Below, piece by piece: positions 9,315-17,723 of a DNA stretch of 64,000 bases. The stretch is from Lacrimispora sphenoides JCM 1415 (GTDB lineage: Bacteria; Bacillota; Clostridia; Lachnospirales; Lachnospiraceae), in NCBI RefSeq assembly GCF_900105615.1, contig NZ_LT630003.1, positions 3,224,001 through 3,288,000 on the forward strand, in the 5' to 3' direction. Made by a program: the position numbers and the translations under genes. A model generated the notes under the pieces. The model was not told where the DNA came from, did no database searches, and worked only from the letters and a program-made list of their open reading frames with translations. Numbering within the stretch: position 1 is the stretch's first letter; every line of letters begins with the position of its first letter.

Positions 9315-9524
9315 TTAATCAATCCCAACCATTACAGAAGTCGCTTTAATGATGGCATAGGCATCCTTTCCGACTTCCAGTTCTAAGTCCTTCACCGCCG
9401 CCATGGAAACTGTGGACGATACGATATTGCCGCCGCCGATATCAATGGTTACAATGGCGTTTACCGCACCTGTTTCAATTCCTACAACTTTTCCCTTAAA
9501 CTGATTTCTTGCACTGAGTTTCAT
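9315..9524 (-). CDS. molbindin (Mop-domain molybdate-binding protein)
   Basis: 69 residues making one Mop/TOBE domain: MKLSARNQFKGKVVGIETGAVNAIVTIDIGG is the start of the strand, with the typical SARNQ and GAVNAIV motifs. Such small proteins oligomerise and bind molybdate or tungstate in the cytoplasm for storage or buffering. Ribosome site AGAGGAGG. It lies downstream of modABC with its own promoter (9696-9724) and a leader of about 160 bases. Confidence 0.93.
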   Translation of the reverse strand: MKLSARNQFKGKVVGIETGAVNAIVTIDIGGGNIVSSTVSMAAVKDLELEVGKDAYAIIKATSVMVGID

Positions 9525-9740
9525 CTCATATGCCTCCTCTCATCCAATCCTGGCCTGTGGAAATATACTTCGGTATACCTTTACACCCGGTAAAACGAGG
9601 CGTGTTCTGCCAAAAAAGCATGGCAGGAAAGTGGAAATATATAGAAGTAATTATGAATTGTAAGCCAGAAGATTATACTGCTTTTTCATAAAATGATTGT
9701 AAGCATTTCTATACTCATTGTCAACCGGTTCTCACAAACA
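9525..9740 (-). promoter_or_regulatory. mop promoter and long leader
   Basis: A consensus promoter on the minus strand, TTGACA (9719-9724) N17 TACAAT (9696-9701), lies about 170 bases before mop. The leader contains a hairpin TGCCA/TGGCA near 9609-9628. I looked for a Moco-type riboswitch and could not recognise one. Confidence 0.6.
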
Positions 9741-10793
9741 CTAAAGCAAAAGCAGGAGGTCTTCCTTGGGAAACTTAATAAATGGCGGAATATTTTGAAG
9801 CTTTCCTTCCTCAAAGTCCATTTTATCCTGGACCCACCAGATCTTTGAGGAGGTTTTATCGTCTGAGTTCTGGAACAGGTACTGCCTTTGGAAAGGCGTA
9901 TCGGCAAACCCAGCCAATTCAATTCCCATGACATTTTCCTCCGACCGTTCCTGAACCGGAATCAGGTTATGGCCCCGGATTCCTACGTACCTGACGGAAT
10001 CTCCGATTTTCTCCTCTGTTTTAAGCTTTATCTTCCATTCACAGGCATAAAGCTCATAATCACTTATTTTCTCTATGGATGATATATTTTTGCAGCCGGT
10101 CAGCTTTGCTGCTTCCATTCTTTCCGGTCTGCGGAAAATATCTTTTGTGCAGCCTTTTAATATGGTTTTTCCTTCTGAAAGGAGCATCATATGATCACAG
10201 AATTTGTAGATTTCATCTCTGGAATGGGATACCATGAGTACATCGCCGTTATATTCCCTGATCAGTTCCAGCATTTCCATCTGAAGCGTATCCTTTAAAA
10301 AGCCATCCAATGCAGAAAACGGCTCATCTAACATAATAATATCCGGCTTGTATAAAAGCATGCGGGCAAGGGCCACTCTTTGCTGCTGCCCTCCCGACAG
10401 CTGGGAGGGATATCTTTTTTCCAGGCCTTCCAGCTGAAAGCGCCTTAGCTGTTCAGCGACAAGGGGAAGCTTATCCCGTTTTTTTCCCGGAATCACGATA
10501 CTTAAGTTTTCTTCTACCGTCATGGTGGGAAACAGGGCATAGTTCTGAAACAGGTAGCCGGTACGGCGTTCTCTGGCAGGCAGATTGATCCCCTTTTCCG
10601 AATCAAACAATACCTTCCCGTTTAAAACGATCCGGCCTTGATCCGGTTTTTCAATTCCTGCCACACATTTTAAAGTCATGCTTTTCCCGCAGCCTGAGGC
10701 TCCTAAGATCCCCATGCAGCCAGCCTCAGTTTCAAATTCCACATTTAATTCAAATCCTGAAAACTTTTTTCGGATGTTTACCTGCAATGCCAT
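9741..10793 (-). CDS. modC: molybdate ABC transporter ATP-binding protein ModC
   Basis: 350 residues. Walker A GASGCGKS, Q-loop FQNYALFP, signature LSGGQQQR, Walker B IIMLDEPFSALD and switch His (VSHSRDE) are intact. A C-terminal extension (about 260-350) resembles a degenerate TOBE/Mop domain (KTEEKIGDSVRYVGIRGHNLIPV). It energises ModB, encoded one base upstream, with ModA upstream again, giving the order modA-modB-modC on the minus strand. The family imports molybdate or tungstate. Confidence 0.95.
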   Translation of the reverse strand: MALQVNIRKKFSGFELNVEFETEAGCMGILGASGCGKSMTLKCVAGIEKPDQGRIVLNGKVLFDSEKGINLPARERRTGYLFQNYALFPTMTVEENLSIVIPGKKRDKLPLVAEQLRRFQLEGLEKRYPSQLSGGQQQRVALARMLLYKPDIIMLDEPFSALDGFLKDTLQMEMLELIREYNGDVLMVSHSRDEIYKFCDHMMLLSEGKTILKGCTKDIFRRPERMEAAKLTGCKNISSIEKISDYELYACEWKIKLKTEEKIGDSVRYVGIRGHNLIPVQERSEENVMGIELAGFADTPFQRQYLFQNSDDKTSSKIWWVQDKMDFEEGKLQNIPPFIKFPKEDLLLLL

Positions 10794-10794
10794 A

Positions 10795-11493
10795 TTAAAT
10801 CCACCTGTTCACATGTTTCATATTTTTTCCGGATATATAATTTATAACAGCAACAATAAAAAAAGACAAGATTACAATGACACATACCCAGAATCCAGCC
10901 GTATCCCAGTTTCCTGCCGCAACTTCGGAAGCAATTGCAACGGAAACCGTTCTGGTCTTTCCCAGGATGTTTCCTGCCAGCATGGCGGTCGCCCCGTATT
11001 CTCCGATGGCTCTGGCAAAGGCGAGTACGGTTCCGGAAGCCAGCCCAGGAGCTGCAATGGGAACGATGATTTTCCAGAAAATCTTCCTCTCCGACAGCCC
11101 CAGGGTCCTTCCCGCATGGATCATGTCAACGTCCACCTGCTCAAAAGCTGCCCTCGCATTCCGGTACATCAAGGGAAATGCGATAACAAAAGCAGCTATG
11201 ACACAGCCTGGCCATGTCTGTACCATCTTTATATTAAATTCCTCAAAAAGAAATTTGCCGAAGGGTCTCCGAAGGCTGAAGATCAACAGAAGAAAGAACC
11301 CGGCCACAGTAGGCGGGAGTACCAATGGCAATGTTAAGATACCATCTACAATGGATTTTGCCGTGTTGTTCAGCTTCATAATCAGCCTTGCGGCGCTTAT
11401 CCCCAGAAAAAATGTCAGCACCGTTGCCAGAATCCCCGTTTTAAAAGAAATAAAAAGGGGACTCCAATCTATTGTTTTCATCAGTTCAAGCAT
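10795..11493 (-). CDS. modB: molybdate ABC transporter permease ModB
   Basis: 232 residues with about five membrane helices. The cytoplasmic EAA loop that contacts ModC is visible (AGRTLGLSERKIFWKIIVPIAAPGL), together with LPLVLPPTVAGF typical of ModB. Ribosome site GGGGGTG lies seven bases before the ATG. The gene sits 29 bp after modA and 1 bp before modC. Confidence 0.95.
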   Translation of the reverse strand: MLELMKTIDWSPLFISFKTGILATVLTFFLGISAARLIMKLNNTAKSIVDGILTLPLVLPPTVAGFFLLLIFSLRRPFGKFLFEEFNIKMVQTWPGCVIAAFVIAFPLMYRNARAAFEQVDVDMIHAGRTLGLSERKIFWKIIVPIAAPGLASGTVLAFARAIGEYGATAMLAGNILGKTRTVSVAIASEVAAGNWDTAGFWVCVIVILSFFIVAVINYISGKNMKHVNRWI

Positions 11494-11522
11494 AGATTTT
11501 CACCCCCTTTTTTATGTATTAT

Positions 11523-12416
11523 TTATTTAGAAGATTTTGCGAATCCGGCATCCGTAAACAGCTTCATAACCCCTTCATCGTTTACCAGAAACTCTTTAAA
11601 ATCAGCGGCTGCCTTTGCCTGCCCTTCTGATGCCTCATTGTCAATGATCAGGCCTACCGGATAAACAGCAGGATCGATCATGGTATTATCTGCTTCAGCA
11701 ATGATTTCAACCTTGTCCGCCATAGAAGCCGCATCAGTTGCATAAACAACTCCAACTTCGTTGCTTCCTTCTGCAACAGCTGTCAGAACAGCAGTAACAT
11801 TGGCGCCTTCGTTAATTTCCATCTTCATTACCTGATCAAGGGTTCCCAGATTGGTGAACAGCTTTCTTGCATACTGGCCTACAGGCACATCCTCTCCTGC
11901 GAGAGCAAGGCTTGATGCCTTAGTAATATTGTCAAAGCCGGTTACTTCAGTTTTCCCATCCTTTGGCTTAATGAGAACAATCTTATTCTCAAGAAGGTTG
12001 CTGATGGAGCCGTCTACTACAAATCCGCCATCCTTTAACGCATCCATCTGCTTTGTTGCCGCAGAAAAGAAAATGTCACACTGGGCGCCTTCTTCGATCT
12101 GAGTCTGAAGAGTGCCTGAGCTGTCTGCATTGTATATTATGTTTACATTTGGATGATCTTTTTCATAAGTTTCCTTGATCTTTTCCATTGCGTTTTTTAA
12201 GCTGGCTGCAATAAAGACATAAAGGTCTTCCTTCTCTGCCTTTGCCTCGGTGGTTTCTTCTGCCTTCGTAGTTTCCTCAGCTTTACTGGTATCCTCCGCT
12301 GCAGTTGTCTGATCCGCCTGCGTAGCCTTTGTACCGGTTGAACCGCACCCCGCAACCGTACCGGCAGCAAACATTGCTGCCAACATTACTGCCAGTAATT
12401 TCTTTCCTTGTTTCAT
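11523..12416 (-). CDS. modA: molybdate-binding lipoprotein ModA
   Basis: 297 residues. The lipobox TVAGC (Cys24) anchors it to the membrane. A Thr/Glu/Lys-rich linker (about 30-62) precedes the ModA fold: FIAASLKNAMEKI, NADSSGTLQTQIEEGAQCDIFFSA and YPVGLI, where Ser/Tyr side chains bind the oxyanion. It delivers molybdate or tungstate to ModBC. It is the first gene of the operon and is divergent from a regulator that itself carries a binding-protein domain. Confidence 0.95.
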   Translation of the reverse strand: MKQGKKLLAVMLAAMFAAGTVAGCGSTGTKATQADQTTAAEDTSKAEETTKAEETTEAKAEKEDLYVFIAASLKNAMEKIKETYEKDHPNVNIIYNADSSGTLQTQIEEGAQCDIFFSAATKQMDALKDGGFVVDGSISNLLENKIVLIKPKDGKTEVTGFDNITKASSLALAGEDVPVGQYARKLFTNLGTLDQVMKMEINEGANVTAVLTAVAEGSNEVGVVYATDAASMADKVEIIAEADNTMIDPAVYPVGLIIDNEASEGQAKAAADFKEFLVNDEGVMKLFTDAGFAKSSK

Positions 12417-12435
12417 AATACTTCCTCCTGGTTTT

Positions 12436-12451
12436 GAACAACAAGTTGTTC
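12436..12451. repeat. dyad in the modA leader
   Basis: GAACAAC-AA-GTTGTTC is a perfect 7-bp inverted repeat about 20 bases before the modA start, near its ribosome site AGGAGGAAG. It could be an operator or a small RNA hairpin that affects translation. Confidence 0.45.
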
Positions 12452-12484
12452 ATTTTAATTATGTTTTGTTGGGTTTTGTCCCGT

Positions 12485-12498
12485 TTGGTAATTACCAA
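12485..12498. promoter_or_regulatory. operator candidate for modABC
   Basis: TTGGTAATTACCAA is a perfect 14-bp palindrome just downstream of the modA -10 box, where a bound regulator would block transcription. The divergent HTH/PBP regulator at 12658 is the obvious candidate to bind it. Confidence 0.6.
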
Positions 12499-12501
12499 TT
12501 C

Positions 12502-12530
12502 ATTTTAGATGAAATTTTAAGGAATGTCAA
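12502..12530 (-). promoter_or_regulatory. modA promoter
   Basis: On the minus strand TTGACA (12525-12530), 17 bases, TAAAAT (12502-12507), about 90 bases upstream of modA and beside the palindrome at 12485-12498. Confidence 0.7.
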
Positions 12531-12585
12531 TGCCAATCTAATTATATAATAACATCGGGATTTAAACCGGCTTTTACAGCTTTGA

Positions 12586-12613
12586 TTGACATTGAAATGA
12601 AATATGCTATAAC
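12586..12613 (+). promoter_or_regulatory. promoter of the molybdate-type regulator
   Basis: TTGACA (12586-12591), 16 bases, TATAAC (12608-12613), about 45 bases before the regulator start at 12658. Confidence 0.65.
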
Positions 12614-12657
12614 TAAATATAACTGATGGAAGCCAAAAGAAATAAAGAGGAAACCGT

Positions 12658-13629
12658 ATGGAAAAAATATATACCACCCAGGAAGTCGCCGATCAGCTTA
12701 AAATCAAAAAATCTACTGTTTATGAATTGATAAAAAGAGGAGAATTAAGGGCAAATAAGGTAGGCAAGCAGATAAGGATCAGCCAGGAACAGCTGGATGA
12801 ATACTTAAAGGTTCCAAACTGCAGCTCTTTCCAGGCAGATGAGCCTCTTCCCGGGATCATGGATATCCCTCTGTTTACCGCTGATTCCGCGATCCGGCAG
12901 ATGGATTACCTTCTTAACGCCAGCGGCCTGATCATAAGCAGTCAGGAATCCAGAGTTGTGGAATTGCTTCGCAGTCAGCTGAGCCTGCGTCCGGACAGCC
13001 TTCCCATCCTGCATTCCTATATGAATGAATATAACAGCCTGTATTCCCTGTACTATGAAAAGACCCATATGGCCCTCACCTCTTTCTGCACCAGCCGGGA
13101 AGGACAGGAAATCCAGCAGATCCAAAGCCTGCTGCCAGGAAAGGAAGCAGTAATCATCCATATCTGCAGCCTTCAGGCAGGTTTTTATATCAGAAAAGGA
13201 AATCCAAAGGGCATACACACCTTAAAGGATATATGCCGGCCGGATATCCGGTTCATAAACAGGGAGAAAGGAAACGGGTACCGGATCTATCTGGACTCCA
13301 GCCTTTCAGCCCAAAGCATTGAAAAAACCGATATTCCCGGATACAAGAAAGAATGCCTCTCCCATATGTCAGCCGCAAATGCAGTCGCATCGGGAGCCGC
13401 TGATGCGGGCATCGGCGATATCTCCCACCTGGCTGCATACCCGCAGCTTGATTATATCCCGTTGTCCTCTGCCTCCATGGACTTAGTCTTTTCTAAAGAA
13501 GTCCTGAACCATCCGGCCTTTCAAAGGATTGCCGATACGATAAGTTCCCAGGAATTTAAAAACAGTCTCCTTCCATTTAAGGGATATGAAATTGGTAAGA
13601 CAGGTAATTGTACATTTGTGAATCGCTGA
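12658..13629 (+). CDS. HTH (excisionase-type) regulator with periplasmic-binding-protein domain
   Basis: 323 residues. Residues 1-50 form a MerR-like excisionase HTH (YTTQEVADQLKIKKSTVYELIKRGELRANKVGKQIRIS). The rest (about 95-310) resembles the PBP superfamily fold of ModA-like binding proteins (LKDICRPDIRFINREKGNGYRIYLDSSL, NAVASGAADAGIGDI) but has no signal peptide, so it acts in the cytoplasm. It is divergent from modABC, which implies a one-component molybdate/tungstate sensor for that operon, replacing ModE. Ligand and direction of control are inferred. Confidence 0.85.
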   Translation: MEKIYTTQEVADQLKIKKSTVYELIKRGELRANKVGKQIRISQEQLDEYLKVPNCSSFQADEPLPGIMDIPLFTADSAIRQMDYLLNASGLIISSQESRVVELLRSQLSLRPDSLPILHSYMNEYNSLYSLYYEKTHMALTSFCTSREGQEIQQIQSLLPGKEAVIIHICSLQAGFYIRKGNPKGIHTLKDICRPDIRFINREKGNGYRIYLDSSLSAQSIEKTDIPGYKKECLSHMSAANAVASGAADAGIGDISHLAAYPQLDYIPLSSASMDLVFSKEVLNHPAFQRIADTISSQEFKNSLLPFKGYEIGKTGNCTFVNR

Positions 13630-13801
13630 CAACTTTTTCCAGGATATAAACTTTTCATAAAGATTTTAGTTGCACTCGCAACTAATTATGTGTTAAACTA
13701 GTCATGATCTAAAAAGAGTCTGCAGGCTCATGCACAATTCTGTGCAAATTATCATTCTTAAGAATCCCTATCATTAAAAACGGACAACAGGAGGTATCTC
13801 T
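13630..13801 (+). promoter_or_regulatory. upstream region of the DUF1538 gene with two dyads
   Basis: TTAGTTGC-ACTC-GCAACTAA (13666-13685) is a perfect 8-bp dyad overlapping a possible -35 (TTGCAC, 13670-13675) with an extended -10 (TGTTAAACT, 13691-13699). A second dyad TGCACA-ATTC-TGTGCA lies at 13731-13746. Control by an unknown dimeric regulator is likely. Confidence 0.5.
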
Positions 13802-15343
13802 TTGAATCAAAAATTAAAAGAAAAAATAGTAGAATCCCTATCATCTGTCCTGCCCGTTACATGTATCGTGTTGATCCTGTGCATAACCATCACTCCCATG
13901 CCACTTGACCCACTGATGCTGTTTCTGGTAGGTGCAACCCTTTTAACCGTTGGAATGGGCTTTTTTACACTTGGTGTCGACATGTCCATGATGATCATCG
14001 GGGAAAAAGCGGGTGCCCACCTGGCAAAATCAAAAAAGCTGCCGCTTATTGTTTTTGCCTGTTTTGTCATTGGTTTTATCATTACCATCGCAGAACCGGA
14101 TCTTCAGGTCCTGGCGGGGCAGACGCCCGCAGTTCCTGACATGGTCCTGATCCTTTCTGTGGCCGGAGGAGTAGGGGTATTCCTGGCAATTGCATTTTTA
14201 AGAACCCTGTTTGGCTGGAGCTTATCCCATATCCTTATGATCTGCTATGCCATACTCTTTATTACATCTACTTTTGTACCAAAAGAATTTCTGGCTGTGG
14301 CCTTTGACTCCGGCGGAGTTACAACAGGCCCTATTACGGTGCCCTTTATCATGGCACTTGGCGTAGGTCTCTCAACCATCGGGCGGGGTAAGAATTCGGA
14401 TAGCGACAGCTTCGGCCTGGTCGCCCTTTGTTCCATAGGACCGATTCTTTCCGTTATGATACTGGGTCTGGTCTATAAATCCTCTGCCACTGATTATGAA
14501 CCCTTGATGATCCCTTCCATAAACAATTCACAGGATCTTTGGCTGGCTTTTCAGCATGAACTTCCTGATTATGCCTGGGAGGTCTTCTTGGCTCTTTTCC
14601 CCGTTTTGCTGTTCTTTATCGTATTCCAGATCTTCTTTCTGAAGCTTCGAAAAAGACAGTTAATCAAAATCCTGGTAGGACTCATCTACTCCTACATCGG
14701 ACTGACGCTTTTCCTTACCGGTGTAAACGTAGGCTTTATGCCTGCCGGTAATTATCTGGGACAGCAGCTTGCCTCACTCCCTTATAATTGGGTCATGGTT
14801 CCCATCGGAATGCTTATTGGATACTATATCGTAAAAGCCGAACCGGCCGTACAGGTTTTAAATAAGCAGGTAGAGGACATTACGGGAGGCTCCATTTCGG
14901 AAAAAACCATGATGACCGGATTATCCATCGGCATGGCTATCTCCCTTGGATTATCAATAATAAGGGTCATGACAGGCCTGCCCTTACTGGCACTCCTGCT
15001 TCCCGGCTACGCCCTGGCCCTTGGCCTTTCCTTTGTAGTCCCGCCGATTTTTACATCCATTGCCTTTGATTCAGGCGGTGTGGCTTCCGGTCCTATGACG
15101 GCTACCTTCCTCCTTCCCTTCGCTATGGGAGCCTGTGAGGCTTTGGGTGGAAATATTGTGACCGATGCCTTTGGTATCGTAGCCATGGTCGCTATGACGC
15201 CCCTGATCATCATACAGCTTATCGGCGTCTCTTATAACTACAAAACGAAAAAAGCGAACGTTCCGGCGAATGCGCCGCTTCTTAATATGGAACTTGAATT
15301 TATTGACTTAGGAAAGGAGGAGGCTGATGACTTCCAATCGTAA
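13802..15343 (+). CDS. DUF1538 multi-pass membrane protein
   Basis: 513 residues starting at TTG with AGGAGG upstream. It is very hydrophobic, about 12-14 membrane helices, built of two related halves. Each half contains the signature (V)AFDSGGV(T/A)(T/S)GP(I/M)T, at about 165-180 and 418-432, the hallmark of DUF1538. The duplicated half with a conserved Asp-Ser-Gly-Gly re-entrant-like motif looks like a transporter. It overlaps by 17 bp the gene for a PII-like protein, the usual partner, suggesting PII-like gating by a nucleotide or metabolite. Substrate unknown. Confidence 0.88.
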   Translation: MNQKLKEKIVESLSSVLPVTCIVLILCITITPMPLDPLMLFLVGATLLTVGMGFFTLGVDMSMMIIGEKAGAHLAKSKKLPLIVFACFVIGFIITIAEPDLQVLAGQTPAVPDMVLILSVAGGVGVFLAIAFLRTLFGWSLSHILMICYAILFITSTFVPKEFLAVAFDSGGVTTGPITVPFIMALGVGLSTIGRGKNSDSDSFGLVALCSIGPILSVMILGLVYKSSATDYEPLMIPSINNSQDLWLAFQHELPDYAWEVFLALFPVLLFFIVFQIFFLKLRKRQLIKILVGLIYSYIGLTLFLTGVNVGFMPAGNYLGQQLASLPYNWVMVPIGMLIGYYIVKAEPAVQVLNKQVEDITGGSISEKTMMTGLSIGMAISLGLSIIRVMTGLPLLALLLPGYALALGLSFVVPPIFTSIAFDSGGVASGPMTATFLLPFAMGACEALGGNIVTDAFGIVAMVAMTPLIIIQLIGVSYNYKTKKANVPANAPLLNMELEFIDLGKEEADDFQS

Positions 15344-16037
15344 AATAAACTGGATAACGATTATCGTTGCCAGAGGAAAGGGCGAAAAGGCAGCTTCCGT
15401 TTTTAGAGAGCATCATCAGGAACTGCTTCTCATTACCAGAGGACATGGGACCGCAAGCTCTGCAATCAGGGATTGTCTTGGATTTGATGAGCCGGAAAAA
15501 GATCTGGTTATCGGAATTGTGGAAGAAGCGGCTACCAAGCGCTTATTATCTGCTCTGCATGAAAAATTAGAGCTTGAAAAACCAGGCTATGGCATTGTAT
15601 TTACCATCCCCCTGTCAGGGATCAGCGCCGCAGCTTCCAATATATTAGAAAATGCCCCGTCAGCTGGGGATATGCCCTCATCCACAGATTATCACAAGGA
15701 GGATCGCTCTATGTCAGATACGATCAGATACGAACTAATTGCTGCTGTCATCAATACCGACCTTTCCGCTCCTATTATGGAAGCTGCCAGAAACGCCGGT
15801 TGTAAGGGAGGAACCCTGGTCAAAGCCAGAGAAGCTCTTGCTGATGATTCAAAAAAGCTTTTTGGTCTGACTCTTTCCAGTGAGAAGGAAATTCTCCTCA
15901 TCCTGGTTCCCTTCACGGATAAACAGGCGGTTCTTAAATCCATCTGCGAAACAGTGTTGAAGGAAACCGGAGAACATGCCATTGCTTTTTCTCTTCCCGT
16001 AGATGAAGTTGCAGGACTCAGCACCCTGGAAAAATAA
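15327..16037 (+). CDS. tandem PII-like regulatory protein
   Basis: 236 residues made of two PII/GlnB-like alpha-beta domains. The first is about 8-110 (WITIIVARGKGEKAASVFREHHQELLLITRGHGTAS), the second about 130-230 (YELIAAVINTDLSAPIMEAARNAGCKGGTLVKAR). Both follow the ferredoxin-like beta-alpha-beta of PII, but the GlnB uridylylation Tyr motif is not evident. The start at 15327 has GGAAAGGAGG upstream and overlaps the DUF1538 gene by 17 bp. It probably binds the cytoplasmic face of that membrane protein. Confidence 0.82.
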   Translation: MTSNRKINWITIIVARGKGEKAASVFREHHQELLLITRGHGTASSAIRDCLGFDEPEKDLVIGIVEEAATKRLLSALHEKLELEKPGYGIVFTIPLSGISAAASNILENAPSAGDMPSSTDYHKEDRSMSDTIRYELIAAVINTDLSAPIMEAARNAGCKGGTLVKAREALADDSKKLFGLTLSSEKEILLILVPFTDKQAVLKSICETVLKETGEHAIAFSLPVDEVAGLSTLEK

Positions 16038-16067
16038 TAAAATCCTTATATGGACCGTCTGGAATAA

Positions 16068-16123
16068 AAAAGGCGTCAGTCCCATATTCCCTGTTGGGAT
16101 ATGGGGCAGACGCCTTCTTTTAT
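16068..16123. terminator. bidirectional terminator between convergent genes
   Basis: A long stem (AAAAGGCGTC/GACGCCTT with inner CCCATAT/ATATGGG) has T-rich flanks on both sides. It ends the PII-like gene on the plus strand and overlaps the stop of the glycosidase gene on the minus strand. Confidence 0.8.
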
Positions 16124-17490
16124 TGTTTCAGTCCATGATACAGTGCGTTTAAAAGTTCTCCCTTCGAATCCTGACTCAGCTCCCAAACCATAGCGCCGCC
16201 TAACTTCTTTGATTTGATATAATCAGTTTTAAAGCCTATGGACTTCGGATCCTCATAGCTTATAAAGACCGTACCATTAAATAGCCATGGAACCTTTGAC
16301 TGGGTATGGAAATGACTGGTATAGCCTGATTTATTTAAATAGTTTTCTTTAATATCCTGATATCCGATGGAATTGGAACCGCCAAAGGTCTGGTACAATC
16401 CATTGTTTGAATTATTTACAGAAGAATATAAATATCCGTAAAACGGAATACCCATTACCAGCTTTTCTGCCGGAAAAGAGGCTCCAAGCCAGGCATTAAC
16501 AGCTCTATCCACACTCGCCTTATACTGGGGAGAAGAATCATCGTTGTCATATAAAGGAGCAAGGAGATCTGTATTAGAATCCCAGTATCCATGCAGATCA
16601 TAGGTCATGATATTTGCATAATCCAGATACTGAGCCAGCTTTGACAGCTCCACATTGTTTATGTAAGAAGTATCCGCTCCTCCTGCAATGGTCAGTAAGT
16701 AATGCTTATTGTCAGCAGCACCTTTCGCATCCAGTTTTTCCCGAATCTTTTTAAGAAGCAGAGTAAAATTATGTTTATCTTCCCCGCGCCTGGAATTTGC
16801 CGCCATACCTCCGCTGACCGGATACTCCCAGTCTAAGTCAACTCCGTCAAATCCGTATTTTTTAATGAAATCAACGCAGCTGTCTGCAAATGCAATTCTG
16901 GTCTCCTCTGTCAGGGCCGCATCCGAGAACTTCCCGGACCAATTCCAGCCTCCGACGGAAATCATTGTTTTTAAATCCGGATTGGTCTGTTTTAAGGAAT
17001 TTAAAAGCTTTATGTTAGAGGCATCCACGTCAGGATATCCCAGGGTTATCTTTAAGTCAGAACCAATGTTGGCAAAAGCATAATTAATATGGGTCAGCTT
17101 CCTTGCATCGATCTGGTTTGGATAGTAATTATAATAGGCCGCCCATGCTGCATAATAACCAACTAATTTACCAATCTGCAGGTTAGAGGATTCTGCTGCG
17201 GGCAGAGCAGATGATTCCGCTGCAGGCGAAGCAGGCGGTTCTGTTGCGGGTGGTGTATATGATTCCTCTGTGGCAAGGACAGCAGCCGTTTCAGGATTAT
17301 CTGCAATCGTTTTCGGGGAAAGAGGTACCGGCGTGTCTGCAACCGCAACGGTTGAGGAGTTTTGGGTAGGTTCTGAGGAAATTCTGTTAGGTTTTTCAGC
17401 AAATGCCCCCCTGCCTAAATAACAACTCAGTACGATCACCATAAAAACGGAAACAGACAGAAATAGTTTCTTCATAATACTTTTGTTCAT
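16120..17490 (-). CDS. secreted glycoside hydrolase family 18 (chitinase-like)
   Basis: About 456 residues. A signal peptide (1-31, hydrophobic core FLSVSVFMVIVLSCYLG) is followed by a low-complexity Pro/Ala/Glu/Ser linker with repeats (PPATEPPASPAAESS). The GH18 barrel (about 105-457) contains GYYAAWAAYYNYYP, SVGGWNWSGKF and the catalytic DxxDxDxE motif as FDGVDLDWE (Glu about 223 is the acid/base). GH18 enzymes cut chitin or N-glycan/peptidoglycan beta-1,4-GlcNAc links by substrate-assisted catalysis. The ATG at 17490 is preferred over GTG 17493 given the spacing from AAAAGG. Confidence 0.93.
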   Translation of the reverse strand: MNKSIMKKLFLSVSVFMVIVLSCYLGRGAFAEKPNRISSEPTQNSSTVAVADTPVPLSPKTIADNPETAAVLATEESYTPPATEPPASPAAESSALPAAESSNLQIGKLVGYYAAWAAYYNYYPNQIDARKLTHINYAFANIGSDLKITLGYPDVDASNIKLLNSLKQTNPDLKTMISVGGWNWSGKFSDAALTEETRIAFADSCVDFIKKYGFDGVDLDWEYPVSGGMAANSRRGEDKHNFTLLLKKIREKLDAKGAADNKHYLLTIAGGADTSYINNVELSKLAQYLDYANIMTYDLHGYWDSNTDLLAPLYDNDDSSPQYKASVDRAVNAWLGASFPAEKLVMGIPFYGYLYSSVNNSNNGLYQTFGGSNSIGYQDIKENYLNKSGYTSHFHTQSKVPWLFNGTVFISYEDPKSIGFKTDYIKSKKLGGAMVWELSQDSKGELLNALYHGLKQ

Positions 17491-17522
17491 CACATGATCC
17501 TTTTCTCTCTTAGTTTTTCACA

Positions 17523-17552
17523 AGTATAACATGCTGGTTATTCTTTGAACAA
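17523..17552 (-). promoter_or_regulatory. likely promoter of the GH18 gene
   Basis: On the minus strand TTGTTC (17547-17552), 18 bases, TATACT (17523-17528), about 35 bases before the start. Confidence 0.45.
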
Positions 17553-17723
17553 CGCGCAAAAAATGGCTCAATTGCATATATATGGATATTCGCAATCCAC
17601 TTCCCTGCTTGCATACAGCGTGCTACGCTTTATCGGGCATAATAATGATTTTGCCTAAATAATTTAAGGGAATGATTGAGTTTAATGCTTTTAATGATTC
17701 CCAATCTAATTAATATTGTTTGC

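Noticed and set aside
9525..9695. Molybdenum-cofactor riboswitch in the mop leader
   Set aside because: Hairpins exist but I could not match the conserved Moco RNA core.
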